Notes: generated by a model not told the origin, from the sequence alone. A stretch of 64,000 nucleotides of DNA from JACVRW01 sp963746825 (GCA_963746825.1 CAVVCU010000003.1:186001-250000); one strand, 5' to 3'; counted from the first letter of the stretch, positions 42,255 through 52,301 are shown. A program made the numbers and translations.

Positions 42255-43462
42255 TCAAACCGGCGGCGAGCGAGGCGAATCCATGAGCCTCAGTCTGATG
42301 GAGCGCTTCCCGATGGCATACGCGCGGAGCGGCGCGTTGCCGAGTGCCGGTAGAGGGTCGTCCCAGGCGAACAGTGCCGGCTCCAGCGGGCCGAAGAACG
42401 ACCGGGCGTAGCCCCGCAGCGAAAGCCGGTGGCGGCGGATCTCGCCGACGGCTGCGGGGACATCCGTCGCGAGGCGAACCCACCGAACGCCCGCCCTACC
42501 GCGGACGCTCGGCACCACCTCTCGCTGGGCGAGCCGCCACGCGAGATAGGGGAAATCGACTCCCGCTCTACCACCGATGCGTGTGCCAGGTCCAGACCCG
42601 GGGGTTGATGTCGAGGAGCTTGTGCACGCCGGCACGCGTGTCGTGCTTGAACTCGATCTCGACGAGGCCGGTGTAGGCGAGGACAGCCAGCAGCCGGCGC
42701 GCCAGCTCCTCGATGCTCGGCTCCTCGATCGTCTCGACAAACGAGCTCGAGTGTCCGAAGTCGACCGGGTACTGTCGCGTGCGCCGAGCGACGACCGATG
42801 CGAGCGGACGGCCATCCGCACACAGAGCGGCGAAGGAGAACTGCGTCTCACCACTGCCGGGAATCAGCTCCTGCACCATGATCAGTTCCGGATCTACCAG
42901 GGCGCATGCTTCCTCGTAGCGCGCCAGCAACGTTCCGCGATCGTCGGCCCGCCATGCCTTGTCGTGCGTGAAGCGGTTCAGTCCAGCCTTCACGGCCGGT
43001 TTGAGGATGACGGGGAAGGAGCAGTCGATGGCAGCGACGTCACCGCCATCGCGGGGGTAGGACGTCCACGGGTAGTCGACCCGGGCGCTCTGGGCGAGGC
43101 GGTCGGTAAGTCGCTTGTCGTACGCCCACCGCATCACGTCCCAGCGAGGTGAGGTGAGGCGGAACCGCTCCGCAAGCTGGTCGCCGTGACGGCCGAGCAA
43201 GGCGGCCGTGTCGTCGCGGGTCGGGAACAGCACCCAGTTGTCAAGCCGGTGCCTGTCGGCGAGTTCGAGCAGGTAGTCCCGCTGCTTCGCCTCGTCGCCG
43301 TCTGGGAAGGGCAGGGCGCGCTGCACGTAGCGGGAGGCACGCGCGAGCGACTCACCCCGCTCCGTCAGCACCCAGACAGGGATCCTGCGGCGGCCAAGGC
43401 TGCGGGCGATTCCGAGACCCCGGTGATCCCCGGTGAGGACGAGCGCTCCCCGGAGTCGTCAC
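42255..43462 (-). pseudogene. ATP-grasp carboxylate-amine ligase-like protein (second paralogue), two frameshifts
   Basis: Same domain order as the gene at 36684: ALVLTGDHRGLGIARSLGRR, WVLFPTRDDTAALLGRH, CSFPVILKPAVKAGLNRF (ATP grip), IMVQELIPGSGETQFSFAAL, GLVEIEFKHDTRAGVHKLLD with INPRVWTWH, then GVDFPYLAWRLA and RLATDVPAAVGEI. GTG 43462, overlapping the FAD-gene stop as GTGA, is the likely start; a one-base surplus in the following G run (about 43448-43452) and a shift near 42565 break the frame. ATP-dependent ligation of a carboxylate to an amine is the family activity; the partners are unknown. Confidence 0.78.
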
Positions 43463-44718
43463 CTGCTGCGAGCCGGCGAGCGAGACGAACCTTGGCGGCC
43501 GCGGGCAGCCGCCCTCTGACGTCGCCGCGCTCCTCGCAGCGGAGCTGCCCTTCCGAGCACTTCGCGAGCGACACTCCGCCCGGCGTACTCCGTCCCTGCC
43601 ACGAAACGCATGAGGGGACCGAAGCTCCAGGCCGCGGGCGCCCCCACGAAGTGAAGCCCCCGCACCGACGACTCGAGCCCACGGCCGAGCCGTGGAAAAC
43701 CCGCTATCTGCTGCACGGAGTCCAGAAGCTCACGGCCGAGGAACGAATAGCGCGCGATGTCGACACGGTATCCCGTGCCCAGCACAACGTGGTTCACCTG
43801 GCGCTGGCTGCCATCGTCGAGCTCGAGTGTGACGCCGTCCGCGGCCGCCGTTGCAGAGAGGACCGAGCGGTGGATCGTGAGCGGCACCGTTTGCAGGCGG
43901 GGCACGAGCCAGGCGGCGCCTGCCGGGCGAATGGAGCGTGTACCGAGCCAGTCCTGCAGTCGGCGCGGAAGCGGCTTGACACAGCCTGGCGCGGCTACGA
44001 CACGGCTCACGCCCGCCGGGCCGACGTCCGTCGGCGCGTACATCAGTCGTGTGATGGGGCCCAGGCTGTGGAGCCACGCGCTCCTCCCCAGCCAGTGAAT
44101 CGTCTCGGCGCGGACCAGCACCTCCACCTCTGCATCGGCCTCGCGTAGGAGCGCCGCCGACTCGAGCGCGCTCTGCCCGGCCCCTACGACCGCCACTCTC
44201 TGCCCGGCAAACCGGACTAGATCCGTGGTTTCCGACGAGTGCGAGACGAGTTCCGGCGCGAGCGCCCGAAATGCTGGTGGGCGCCATGCAAACGGGGAAA
44301 TTCCGGCCGCGACCACAACTCGAGCGGCGTCGAGCTCCTCTCCGTCGTCGAGCAGCAGACGAAAGCCGCTTCGCAGCGCATCGATTCGTACCACGCTGCG
44401 CGAGTCGACGTCCGGCGCGGCGGCGCCCTGGAACCACTTTCCGTACGAGACGAAGTTCTCAAGCGGGAGTGGGCGGGACAGCCGCTTTCGAATCGCGTTC
44501 TCGTAGTCATCGAGCGTTAGCGCGCCCTCAGGATCCGCGATGTGGGTCGCCACCCAGGGAGAGCGCAACAGCATGCCGTTGGGCATATGACGTTTCCAGA
44601 ACGACATCGTCTCCCCGAAGACGCGCGTTTCGAGACCGTCACAGGATCGGAGATAGGCGGCGGTCGCCAGCCCGTACGGGCCGGCGCCGACGATTGCAAC
44701 GTCGCAGGTCGCGCTCAT
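43459..44718 (-). CDS. FAD/NAD(P)-dependent oxidoreductase (flavin monooxygenase-like)
   Basis: A 419-residue protein, intact. FAD-binding VAIVGAGPYGLATAAYLRS at the start, FWKRHMPNGMLLRSPWVATHI, a second Rossmann motif RVAVVGAGQSALESAALL, and the FMO/N-hydroxylase-type LGTGYRVDIARYSF near residue 315. Members hydroxylate an amine or carbon using NADPH and O2; with ATP-grasp and amidotransferase genes alongside it may oxidise an amino group of the polysaccharide decoration (inference). The last 30 residues are Arg-rich without similarity to the family. The stop overlaps the ATP-grasp start (GTGA), so the pair is one minus-strand operon. Confidence 0.85.
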   Translation of the reverse strand: MSATCDVAIVGAGPYGLATAAYLRSCDGLETRVFGETMSFWKRHMPNGMLLRSPWVATHIADPEGALTLDDYENAIRKRLSRPLPLENFVSYGKWFQGAAAPDVDSRSVVRIDALRSGFRLLLDDGEELDAARVVVAAGISPFAWRPPAFRALAPELVSHSSETTDLVRFAGQRVAVVGAGQSALESAALLREADAEVEVLVRAETIHWLGRSAWLHSLGPITRLMYAPTDVGPAGVSRVVAAPGCVKPLPRRLQDWLGTRSIRPAGAAWLVPRLQTVPLTIHRSVLSATAAADGVTLELDDGSQRQVNHVVLGTGYRVDIARYSFLGRELLDSVQQIAGFPRLGRGLESSVRGLHFVGAPAAWSFGPLMRFVAGTEYAGRSVAREVLGRAAPLRGARRRQRAAARGRQGSSRSPARSR

Positions 44719-44784
44719 CTGGCCAGCTCGAGTCTAAGCCAAATCAAGGGCCCGCGAGTCGGTCGCGGATGCGATCATGCCTCC

Positions 44785-46269
44785 GTGTGCGCCGGCACAA
44801 CAGAGTGGCCGCCTCGCGCTTTGGTCGATCGCGCGAACCTGGGGCATTCGCTCGGTGTCACGGTCGCGGCCCTTGCCGCCATCGTGTTGGGCTTGCTTGT
44901 TGGCCAGCGTCCGATCGTGGCAATTGCTCTGGCCGGAGTCGCGCTGATCTTCGCCCTCCCCTTCGCGGCGCCGGCGGCACACCTGGCCCTGCTCGTCTTC
45001 GTCACCGCGGTCGTCCCCTTCAGCGTGCAGAACGGCGTCGCTGGCGGCGGCGGAACCGCCAGCGTTCTTCCCTCAGACCTACTCCTCATCTCGGGACTCC
45101 TGCGAGCCGCCCTCGTTGTGCCCCGTCAGCAGCTCGACCGTCGACGCATGGCCATGGCGTTCCTGATCGTGGTATTTCTACTTTTGGCATCGCTTCAGTT
45201 CGTACACGGGCTGTCGGCCGGTGCCGAGTTGAGCACCGTCGGCTTCGAGTACCGCGTCCTTCTCGGATTCGGCACCTTCCTGGTGGCGGTTCCCGTCCTG
45301 GCAGACGAGCGAGCCCGGCGGCGGCTGCTCGGCAGCCTACTCTTCATCGGACTTGCCGTGGGGCTATGGGGCATCCTCCAGTACGTCGTGTCGTTGAGCT
45401 TCGTGACCTCCTCCGACGCTGGCGTCCGCGCGGGTGTGCGCTTCACCAGCACTGGCCGCGGCCAGGTTCAAGGGGGTCTGTTCGCCTTCCCGCTTGTGAC
45501 GGTGATTGCGTTCGCTGTCCTCGTCTCGGGCAAGGTGCGCGGTGCGAGCATCAGGGCAGCCCTGCTGGCCGCGGTCGGGCTCAACGTCGTCGCCATGTTG
45601 CTGACTTATGAGCGGACGTTCTGGGTCACCACCACGCTGGGCTTGGCCTTCGTGGCGCTCAAGGCCGGCCGCCTCCAGCGGGCCAAAGCCGTATTCGTCG
45701 GATTTGGCGCAATTGTCTTTACGCTCGCAACGCTCGCTACGGTGGCGCCCAGGGAGTTCACGGCCGCCCGGGAGCGTTTGCTGTCTCTAGGCCAGTACGC
45801 CAGCGACTCGTCGGTCCGGCAACGAATCGTGGAGAGCCGCCACGTACTGGATCAGATCGCTGCTCATCCAATCGTCGGATCTGGCTTGGGCGCCAGCATC
45901 TGGTGGGGGCGTCCCTGGGAGAGCGTTCCTCCTCGGAGCAATACGTACGCACACAACGGCTACCTCTGGCTGGCATGGAAGCTCGGCCTGCCGGCAGCCA
46001 TCCTCTTGTCAGCGCTCCTGGTGACCGCCGTCATGCGGCGCGGTCCGCCGAGCGGAGGCCCCCTCTTCCACGCCGTCCGAAACGGGGCACAAGCGGGGCT
46101 GCTCGTTCTCTTGCTCGCAATGGTGACCTTCCCGAGCGTCAACTCGCTGGCGATAACACCTACAATCGGCCTGCTACTCGCCATCTGCGCCGCGCCCCAG
46201 GCCCGGGTCGCGACTCCTCAGAGCCGCGCTTCGGCGGGCGAGTTGGCGCCTGTTCGCGCCGCGGCCTAG
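44785..46269 (+). CDS. O-antigen ligase/Wzy-like polymerase membrane protein
   Basis: A 494-residue protein with about twelve hydrophobic helices (for example LGVTVAALAAIVLGLLVG, LALLVFVTAVVPFSVQ, AFLIVVFLLLASLQFVHG, LLGSLLFIGLAVGLWGIL, VTVIAFAVLVSGK, GLNVVAMLLTYERTFWVTTT, GYLWLAWKLGLPAAILLSALL). A long outer loop between late helices with ESRHVLDQIAAHPIVGSGLG and NTYAHNGYLWLAWK is the Wzy_C/O-antigen-ligase signature. It would polymerise lipid-linked repeat units outside the membrane. GTG 44785 is taken as start; no strong Shine-Dalgarno. Divergent from the FAD gene and followed 11 bases later by asnB. Confidence 0.88.
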   Translation: MCAGTTEWPPRALVDRANLGHSLGVTVAALAAIVLGLLVGQRPIVAIALAGVALIFALPFAAPAAHLALLVFVTAVVPFSVQNGVAGGGGTASVLPSDLLLISGLLRAALVVPRQQLDRRRMAMAFLIVVFLLLASLQFVHGLSAGAELSTVGFEYRVLLGFGTFLVAVPVLADERARRRLLGSLLFIGLAVGLWGILQYVVSLSFVTSSDAGVRAGVRFTSTGRGQVQGGLFAFPLVTVIAFAVLVSGKVRGASIRAALLAAVGLNVVAMLLTYERTFWVTTTLGLAFVALKAGRLQRAKAVFVGFGAIVFTLATLATVAPREFTAARERLLSLGQYASDSSVRQRIVESRHVLDQIAAHPIVGSGLGASIWWGRPWESVPPRSNTYAHNGYLWLAWKLGLPAAILLSALLVTAVMRRGPPSGGPLFHAVRNGAQAGLLVLLLAMVTFPSVNSLAITPTIGLLLAICAAPQARVATPQSRASAGELAPVRAAA

Positions 46270-46280
46270 CCGACGTCTTT

Positions 46281-48206
46281 ATGTGCGGAATCGTTGGACA
46301 AGTCAACCGGGACGGCCGACCGGTCGAGCCGCTCCTCCTCGGCCGAATGTGTGCAGCGCTGGAGCACCGGGGCCCTGACGCTCGGGGGATGCACGTCGCG
46401 GAGGGGGCGGGTCTCGGCATTCAGCGCCTGCGCGTGATCGATCTCGTCACGGGGGACCAGCCGATCTTCAACGAGGATGGGACGGTCGTGGTGGTGCTGA
46501 ACGGCGAGATCTACAACTACCGCGAACTCCGGGAACGCCTCGCGCACGCAGGGCACGAGTTCAGGACACAGAGCGACACGGAGGTCGTCGCACACCTCTA
46601 CGAGACGGCCGGGTCGACATGCGTTGAGCCTCTGCACGGCATGTTCGCGCTGGCGATCTGGGACGCTCGCCGGCGCCGGCTTACGCTGGCGCGCGACCGG
46701 GTGGGAAAGAAGCCGTTGTTCTACGCGCACCGCGACGGGGCCATCACGTTCGCTTCCGAGCTGCGGGCGCTCCTCCAGGATCCCTCGGTTTCTTCCGACA
46801 TTGATCACCGGGCGCTGGACTGCTACTTCGCTTATGGGTACGTGCCCGCGCCCCTCAGCGCGTTCCGGGCCGTTCGGAAGCTGCCGCCCGCGTCCGTTCT
46901 GACCTTCGATGGGGACGGCGTGCGGATCGAGCGCTACTGGCGGCTGGACTACGGCGACAAACGGCGGGCGGAGAACCCGGCTGAGGTGAACGAGCTGATC
47001 CGCGACGGGATCCGCCGCGCGGTGCGCCGTCGGATGATCGCCGACGTTCCGCTCGGCGCTTTCCTGTCGGGCGGCATTGACTCCTCGGCCGTGGTCGCGG
47101 CGATGGCTGAGACGTCCCCCCAGCCGGTTAAGACCTTCTCGATCGGGTTCGAGAGCGACACCCTGAACGAGCTGACCTACGCGAGAAAAGTGGCCGACCG
47201 GTTCTCGACCGACCACCACGAGTTCGTCGTGCGGCCGGAGGCCGTGGAGACGATACCGAGGCTCGTGCGCCACTACGGCGAGCCCTTCGGAGACTCGTCG
47301 GCGCTGCCGAGCTTCTATCTGGCTGAGATGGCGCGGCAGCACGTGACGGTGGCGTTGAACGGCGACGGGGGCGACGAGAGTTTCGCCGGTTATCCCCGCT
47401 ACGTGCCCAACGTGCTCCTGGAGCGCCTCCGACGGCTCCCGTACAAGCTGCGCCGTGCCGCGACGGCGTGGGGGCCGCGCCTGCCGACGAGCGGGAGAGT
47501 CGACAGCTCGTTGAGTCGCCTGCGGCGGCTGGCGAGCGTATCCGCTCTTGATGCCGAGGCCCGCTACACCGCCTATGTGACGTATCTCGATGGACTGGAT
47601 CGAGATCAGCTCTACAGCGACGAGTACCGGGAGCTTGTCGGCGAGTCACTATCGCCGGAGGTGATTTCCGACCCATGGCGCTCGTCGTCGGCCCGGAATC
47701 TCGTCGACCTGATGCTCGACGTGGACGTGAACACCTACCTCCCCGGTGATCTTCTCGCCAAGATGGACATCGCCTCAATGGCGCACTCGCTCGAGGCTAG
47801 GTCTCCCCTGCTCGACCACGAATTCATGCAGATGGCCGCATCACTCCCCGCCGAGATGAAGCTCCGCGGTACCAGGAAGAAGGTTGCGTTGCGCGACGCC
47901 CTGCGGGCATGGCTCCCCGATGACATCCTCGATCGCCCGAAGCGCGGGTTCGAGGTCCCGATCGCCGACTGGCTACGCGGCGACCTGCGTGACTTTGCGC
48001 ACGAATTGCTGCTCGATTCGACCTCGCGCGGGCGAGGCTACTTCCGCGAGTCGTATGTACAGGGCATCCTCCGGCGTCACGAGGAGGGAGCGGAGGACAA
48101 CTCGCGCCGGATCTGGTCGCTGTTGATCTTCGAGTCGTGGCACCGCGAGCTGATCGATGCGGACACCGCGCTCCGCCCCCGCGAGTTGACCACAACTCCG
48201 GAATGA
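46281..48206 (+). CDS. asnB: AsnB-type glutamine-hydrolysing amidotransferase
   Basis: A 641-residue two-domain protein. Cys2 (MCGIVGQVNRDG) is the glutaminase nucleophile of the N-terminal Ntn domain, with LNGEIYNYRELRE and RGPDARGMHV around it; the synthetase domain has the ATP pyrophosphatase loop GAFLSGGIDSSAVVAAM and later LALNGDGGDESFAGYPRY, ending with KRGFEVPIADWLRGDL. Classical product is asparagine, but copies in exopolysaccharide clusters often amidate a uronic acid or amino-acid decoration. The location between Wzy and glycosyltransferases supports the latter. Complete, no frameshift. Confidence 0.93.
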   Translation: MCGIVGQVNRDGRPVEPLLLGRMCAALEHRGPDARGMHVAEGAGLGIQRLRVIDLVTGDQPIFNEDGTVVVVLNGEIYNYRELRERLAHAGHEFRTQSDTEVVAHLYETAGSTCVEPLHGMFALAIWDARRRRLTLARDRVGKKPLFYAHRDGAITFASELRALLQDPSVSSDIDHRALDCYFAYGYVPAPLSAFRAVRKLPPASVLTFDGDGVRIERYWRLDYGDKRRAENPAEVNELIRDGIRRAVRRRMIADVPLGAFLSGGIDSSAVVAAMAETSPQPVKTFSIGFESDTLNELTYARKVADRFSTDHHEFVVRPEAVETIPRLVRHYGEPFGDSSALPSFYLAEMARQHVTVALNGDGGDESFAGYPRYVPNVLLERLRRLPYKLRRAATAWGPRLPTSGRVDSSLSRLRRLASVSALDAEARYTAYVTYLDGLDRDQLYSDEYRELVGESLSPEVISDPWRSSSARNLVDLMLDVDVNTYLPGDLLAKMDIASMAHSLEARSPLLDHEFMQMAASLPAEMKLRGTRKKVALRDALRAWLPDDILDRPKRGFEVPIADWLRGDLRDFAHELLLDSTSRGRGYFRESYVQGILRRHEEGAEDNSRRIWSLLIFESWHRELIDADTALRPRELTTTPE

Positions 48207-49178
48207 GCGGAGTCCTCCCGACATACGCGATCGTGACGGCGGTTCGCGACGAGGAGAGATTCTTCCGGACGACCGGACTCTCGGTCATCGCTCAGACCCA
48301 CCGCCCGCAGCAGTGGGTCATCGTGGACGACGGGTCGAAGGACCGGACGCGCTCGATCGCGGAGTCCTTCGCCGCAACGCACGACTGGATCACGGTCATC
48401 GACTCGGGTGTCGACCACGCACGAGCGCGAGGCGCGCCGATAGTCGCCGCCTTCAATGCGGGAAGGAACGCCCTGGCTCAGCGATCCGACCTCATCGTGA
48501 AGATGGATGGAGACCTCTTTCTCCCGGCCAACTACTTCGAATGGGTGGCGGCCACCTTCGCACACGACCCCCGGGCGGGGATCGTCGGCGGAGTCGTCCT
48601 GATTCACGACGGCGGGTGCTGGAGGGTCGATGCCGGGAGCCATCACCACGTGAACGGCGTCGCGAAGACCTATCGCGCGGACTGCCTCGAGGAGATAGGC
48701 GGACTGCGCCCGTCGATGGGATGGGACGGCATCGACGAGTACGGCGCGAAATCGCGGGGGTGGCGCGTCCACGTGTTGAGGGAGTTGAGCATCCTCCACT
48801 ACGAGAGGCGCGGCGCAAAGCAGCCCTGGCACCGAGCCCGGTTCGAGGAGGGACGAGGTGCGCACTTCATGGGGTACCTCCCGACATTCCTTCTCGTGCG
48901 GGCGCTCTATCGCATGCTCGTGGAGCAGCCCTCCGGCACTCGGAGGTCTCGCGTTCCTCGCCGGCTTCTCCTACGCTCGCCTCACGGGCGCGAACCAGAT
49001 CGACGACGACTTGGCGCGGGCATCGCTCAGGGCGGAGCAGCGGGCGCGGCTGGCCCGGCTTGCGCGCGGGAAGACCCAGCTGGCGGTCGAGCCCCTTCCT
49101 GGAGGCGGGCCGGCCTTCTGGGTCACGCAGCCGGTCCCCGAAGATCCCCATGCCGGGGTCCGCCGGCCGGTCGATTAG
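48203..49178 (+). pseudogene. GT2-family glycosyltransferase, one frameshift
   Basis: ATG 48203 overlaps the asnB stop as ATGA. GT-A fold motifs: YAIVTAVRDEERFFRTTGL, WVIVDDGSKDRTRSIAE, LIVKMDGDLFLPANYFEW (DxD-like DGD), then GGLRPSMGWDGIDEYGAK. At about 48937 the frame shifts by one base and continues GGLAFLAGFSYARLTGANQI to TAG 49178. About 325 residues when joined. Very similar in layout to the intact GT2 gene at 50380. The shift lies past the catalytic domain, so a truncated protein might still fold. Confidence 0.78.
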
Positions 49179-50364
49179 TTGACCGGCGCGAGGATCGGCG
49201 TCATCCGGCAGTTCTATTTCCCCTGCGACACACGGGTGCGGCGCGAGGTGCACGCCCTGGCGAACGCGGACCTCGAGGTAGATGTGATCTGCATGCGGCG
49301 GCCTGGGCAGCCCCTCTACGAGCGGTCCGGCTCGGTCGCCGTGTACCGCGTGCCCCTCGCGCACAAGCGGGGAGGTCCCCTTCGATACCTGTTCGAGTAC
49401 CTCAGCTTCCCGTTTGCCGCCTTCCTCTACGCGGGAACGTTGGCCCTGCCACGGCGGTGGGACGTGGTCCAGGTGAACACCCTGCCCGATTGGCTCGTGT
49501 TCGCGGCGATCGTCCCGCGGCTGCTGGGCGCGCGCGTCCTGCTCGACCTGCACGAGTGCATGCCGGAGTTCTTCGCCACGAAGTTCCGTGCCGGCCCCTC
49601 GCATCCAGCGGTGCGCATCCTGGCCCGGCTCGAGCAGGCGAGCATCCGCTTCGCTGATCTGGCGATCACCTGTACCGAGCAGATGCGGGAAGCGTTCATC
49701 GCCCGAGGTGCGCGGGGCGACAGGATCGCGGTCATCCTCAACTCGGCAGACGAGGAGATCTTCGACCCTCGACGGTATCCGCCGACCGGTTCGGGGCCGG
49801 ACCACTTTGTCTTGCTCTCTCACGGCTCCATCGAGGAGCGCTACGGTCTGGACACCGCGGTTCGAGCCGTCGCACAGCTGTCCGAAGAGATTCCCGGCCT
49901 GCGTCTCGAGATCTTCGGAGAAGGCGCGTATTTGGAGCGAGCTTCAGGAGCTCGCCCAGCAGCTCCGGATCGAGGACCGGGTGTTCTTCAGCGACGGCCT
50001 AGTCCCCCTCGACGACCTGCTGCGTGCGATCGCGTCCGCCGATGCCGGCCTCGTCGCCATGAAACGCGACTTGTTCCGCGACCTGACCCACACGAACAAG
50101 ATGTTCGACTTCATCTCCATGCGGCGGCCGGTGATCGTCTCGCGCACCGCATCCGTCGAGGCCTACTTCGACGAGTCGTGCTTCCAGCTGTTCGACTCCG
50201 GGGATGACCGCGACCTGGCGAGGGCGATTCGCGGGCTCCATGCCGACGCCGGCCTCCGAGAGCGGCTCGTACGCCGGGCCGCCGAGGTGAACGAGCCCTA
50301 CCGCTGGCCTCGGCAGCGAGAGCTCTACCGGCACGTCGTCGAGCGCCTGCGGGGCGGGGAGTAA
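49179..50364 (+). pseudogene. GT4-family glycosyltransferase, one frameshift
   Basis: TTG 49179 directly follows the previous stop. N-terminal GT-B half: IGVIRQFYFPCDTRVRREVH, WDVVQVNTLPDWLVFAAIV, LLDLHECMPEFFATKF; C-terminal half: FVLLSHGSIEERYGLDTAVR, LEIFGEGAYL and then, after an extra G at about 49935, VFFSDGLVPLDDLLRAIASAD and THTNKMFDFISMRRPVIVSR with the nucleotide-sugar-binding motif shifted from the usual E-x7-E. Ends at 50364. Retaining glycosyltransferase for the repeat unit; the shift sits in a GG pair, a typical error site. Confidence 0.8.
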
Positions 50365-50379
50365 CACTACGAGCGGCTC

Positions 50380-51258
50380 ATGATGATCCTCGTCGTCGTC
50401 CCATTCCTCAATGAGGAGCGGTACCTGGGCACGCTGTTGGACTCGGTCGCGAGTCAAACTCGGCCTCCCGACCGGCTCGTCCTCGTGAACGACGGTTCAA
50501 CCGACGGCTCTGAGGCGATCGCCGCCGAGTTCGCGGCCAGGCATGACTACGCAATGCTTCTCAGGCGCCCGCCGCGGTCCCGCGAGCTCGACAGGCTCGC
50601 CGCCGCGGGGCCCCTCCTGGCCTTTCAGTGGGCGCTCTCCCAGACCGGTGGGGGCTGGGACGTCCTCGCCAAGCTCGACGCCGACCTGCAGCTCACGCCT
50701 GACACCATCGAAGCGATCGAGCACCGGCTCGAGAGCGATTCGCGCCTGGGGATGGCGGGGGCCTACCTGCGTGAGGTCGATCCGCAGGGAGTGTCGGTGC
50801 GGATGCGGTCACGCCCGGACCACGTCCACGGCGCGACGACCTTCTACCGGCGGAAGTGCTATGAGGACATCGCGCCACTGCCCGCGATCGTTGGCTGGGA
50901 CATGATCGACGCGAACCGGGCCCGGATGCGGGGATGGCGGACCGAGAGCGTTCCCATTCCGGGTGGCGACCCGCTGCACCTGCGACCCATGGGCGCCCAG
51001 GACGGCCTGCTGCGCAGCTTCCGCCGGTGGGGCATGGCCGCGTATGCTTTAGGCGAGCATCCGCTTCACGTCTTCTTGCACGGCGTGCAACGGATGGGAG
51101 AGCGACCGCGGGTAATCGGCGGGCTCAACTACCTCGTCGGCTGGTCGCTCGGCGCGCTGGGCCGCCTGCCTCGGGCCGAACCCGAGCTGAGAGCGTTCGT
51201 GCGTCGACAGCAGCTGCGGCGGATCGGCGAGCGCGTACGGAGGCTGGGACGAACGTGA
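50380..51258 (+). CDS. GT2-family glycosyltransferase
   Basis: A 292-residue GT-A enzyme, intact. ILVVVPFLNEERYLGTLLDS, LVLVNDGSTDGSEAIAAEF and VLAKLDADLQLTPDTIEAIE (DAD metal site) are the nucleotide-sugar motifs; AIVGWDMIDANRARMRGW is the acceptor-side region. ATG 50380, no transmembrane segment. The GTG start of the next gene overlaps its stop. Belongs to the group asnB-GT2-GT4-GT2-Gfo/Idh-epimerase, all within one transcript by spacing. Confidence 0.9.
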   Translation: MMILVVVPFLNEERYLGTLLDSVASQTRPPDRLVLVNDGSTDGSEAIAAEFAARHDYAMLLRRPPRSRELDRLAAAGPLLAFQWALSQTGGGWDVLAKLDADLQLTPDTIEAIEHRLESDSRLGMAGAYLREVDPQGVSVRMRSRPDHVHGATTFYRRKCYEDIAPLPAIVGWDMIDANRARMRGWRTESVPIPGGDPLHLRPMGAQDGLLRSFRRWGMAAYALGEHPLHVFLHGVQRMGERPRVIGGLNYLVGWSLGALGRLPRAEPELRAFVRRQQLRRIGERVRRLGRT

Positions 51259-52301
51259 GGAGGGTAAGGGCTTCGATCGTCGGGCTGGGGGCGATCTCGT
51301 TCGAGCATCTCGCCAAGCTCCGGCGCCTCCCGATCGCGGAGGTCGTGGGGATCTGCGATCTCTCCGAGACACTGGCCCGCGCCGTGTCCGAGCGGTTCGG
51401 GGTGAGGTCGGTCTTCACGGAGTTCGACGCAATGCTGACGGAGGCTCGACCGGACGTGGTCCATGTTCTGACCCCGCCCCAAAGCCACCGTAAGCTCGCG
51501 CTTCAGGCCCTGGAGCGCGGCATGCATGTCGTGGTCGAGAAGCCGATCGCGCCCAGATGGGAGGACTACGTCGAAATGCGAGACGCGGCTCGCGATAGAG
51601 GGCTCCTGCTGATCGAGAACTACAACTGGCGGTTCGTCGAGGTTGTCAGGCGGGCGCTCGAGCTAAAGCGCGCGGGCAGGGTCGGTGAGGTCGTCAACGT
51701 CGAGGTCAGCTTCGGTGGGGTGATGCAGGATCCCTCCGACCCGCTCGGCGACCCGGACGTCGCCCATTTCGCGCACGCGCTTCCCGGTGGCGCCCTGCAG
51801 AACTTCGCCACCCATCCGGTCTCGCTGGCACTGGCGTTCATGGACGGCTACACCGGAGTCGCCACGTGGCAGCGCAAGCTCGACCCCGCCTGGGCGAGCA
51901 ACGACGAGCTGAAGGCGCTGTTGACGGCGGAGAGCAGCTGCGGAGTGATAGCCGTGACGAGGCACGCACAGCCGGCGCATTTCACCCTCGCGGTCCGGGG
52001 CACCGCGGGGACGATCGAGGTCGATCTGTACAACGCGCGACTGCACGTGGACGCGGCGGGCTCGGGCATGGTCAAGGTCACGAACGGGCTCCGCCATGGC
52101 ATGAACTACCTCGCGGCCACGGCGTCCCTGGTCGCGAAGACGGCAACCTCCCGTCACGATCACTTCGAGGGCCTCGAGACGCTGCTCGCCGAGTTCTACG
52201 ACGCCGTCGCCACGAGCGGCCTCTCGCCGATCCCCATCTCCGAGATGGACAGCGTGAACGAGGTCGTGCGCGAGCTCTTTGCGGCCGAGAACCAGCTGTG
52301 A
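51255..52301 (+). CDS. Gfo/Idh/MocA-family oxidoreductase (second copy)
   Basis: A 348-residue NAD(P)-dependent sugar oxidoreductase. The N-terminal Rossmann domain (ASIVGLGAISFEHLAKL, VVGICDLSE, VVHVLTPPQSH) is followed by the catalytic GMHVVVEKPIAPRWEDY and the substrate domain (ENYNWRFVEVV, ALPGGALQNFATHPVSLAL with the catalytic His). Unlike the first copy at 33458 it is intact. GTG 51255 overlaps the previous stop, and the epimerase start overlaps its stop. Acts on a nucleotide-linked or acceptor sugar; the exact one is unknown. Confidence 0.9.
   Translation: MRRVRASIVGLGAISFEHLAKLRRLPIAEVVGICDLSETLARAVSERFGVRSVFTEFDAMLTEARPDVVHVLTPPQSHRKLALQALERGMHVVVEKPIAPRWEDYVEMRDAARDRGLLLIENYNWRFVEVVRRALELKRAGRVGEVVNVEVSFGGVMQDPSDPLGDPDVAHFAHALPGGALQNFATHPVSLALAFMDGYTGVATWQRKLDPAWASNDELKALLTAESSCGVIAVTRHAQPAHFTLAVRGTAGTIEVDLYNARLHVDAAGSGMVKVTNGLRHGMNYLAATASLVAKTATSRHDHFEGLETLLAEFYDAVATSGLSPIPISEMDSVNEVVRELFAAENQL

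Noticed and set aside
31974..43462. Programmed ribosomal frameshifting as explanation of the broken genes
   Set aside because: Too many sites, both directions, no consistent slippery heptamer or downstream structure; errors or decay are simpler.
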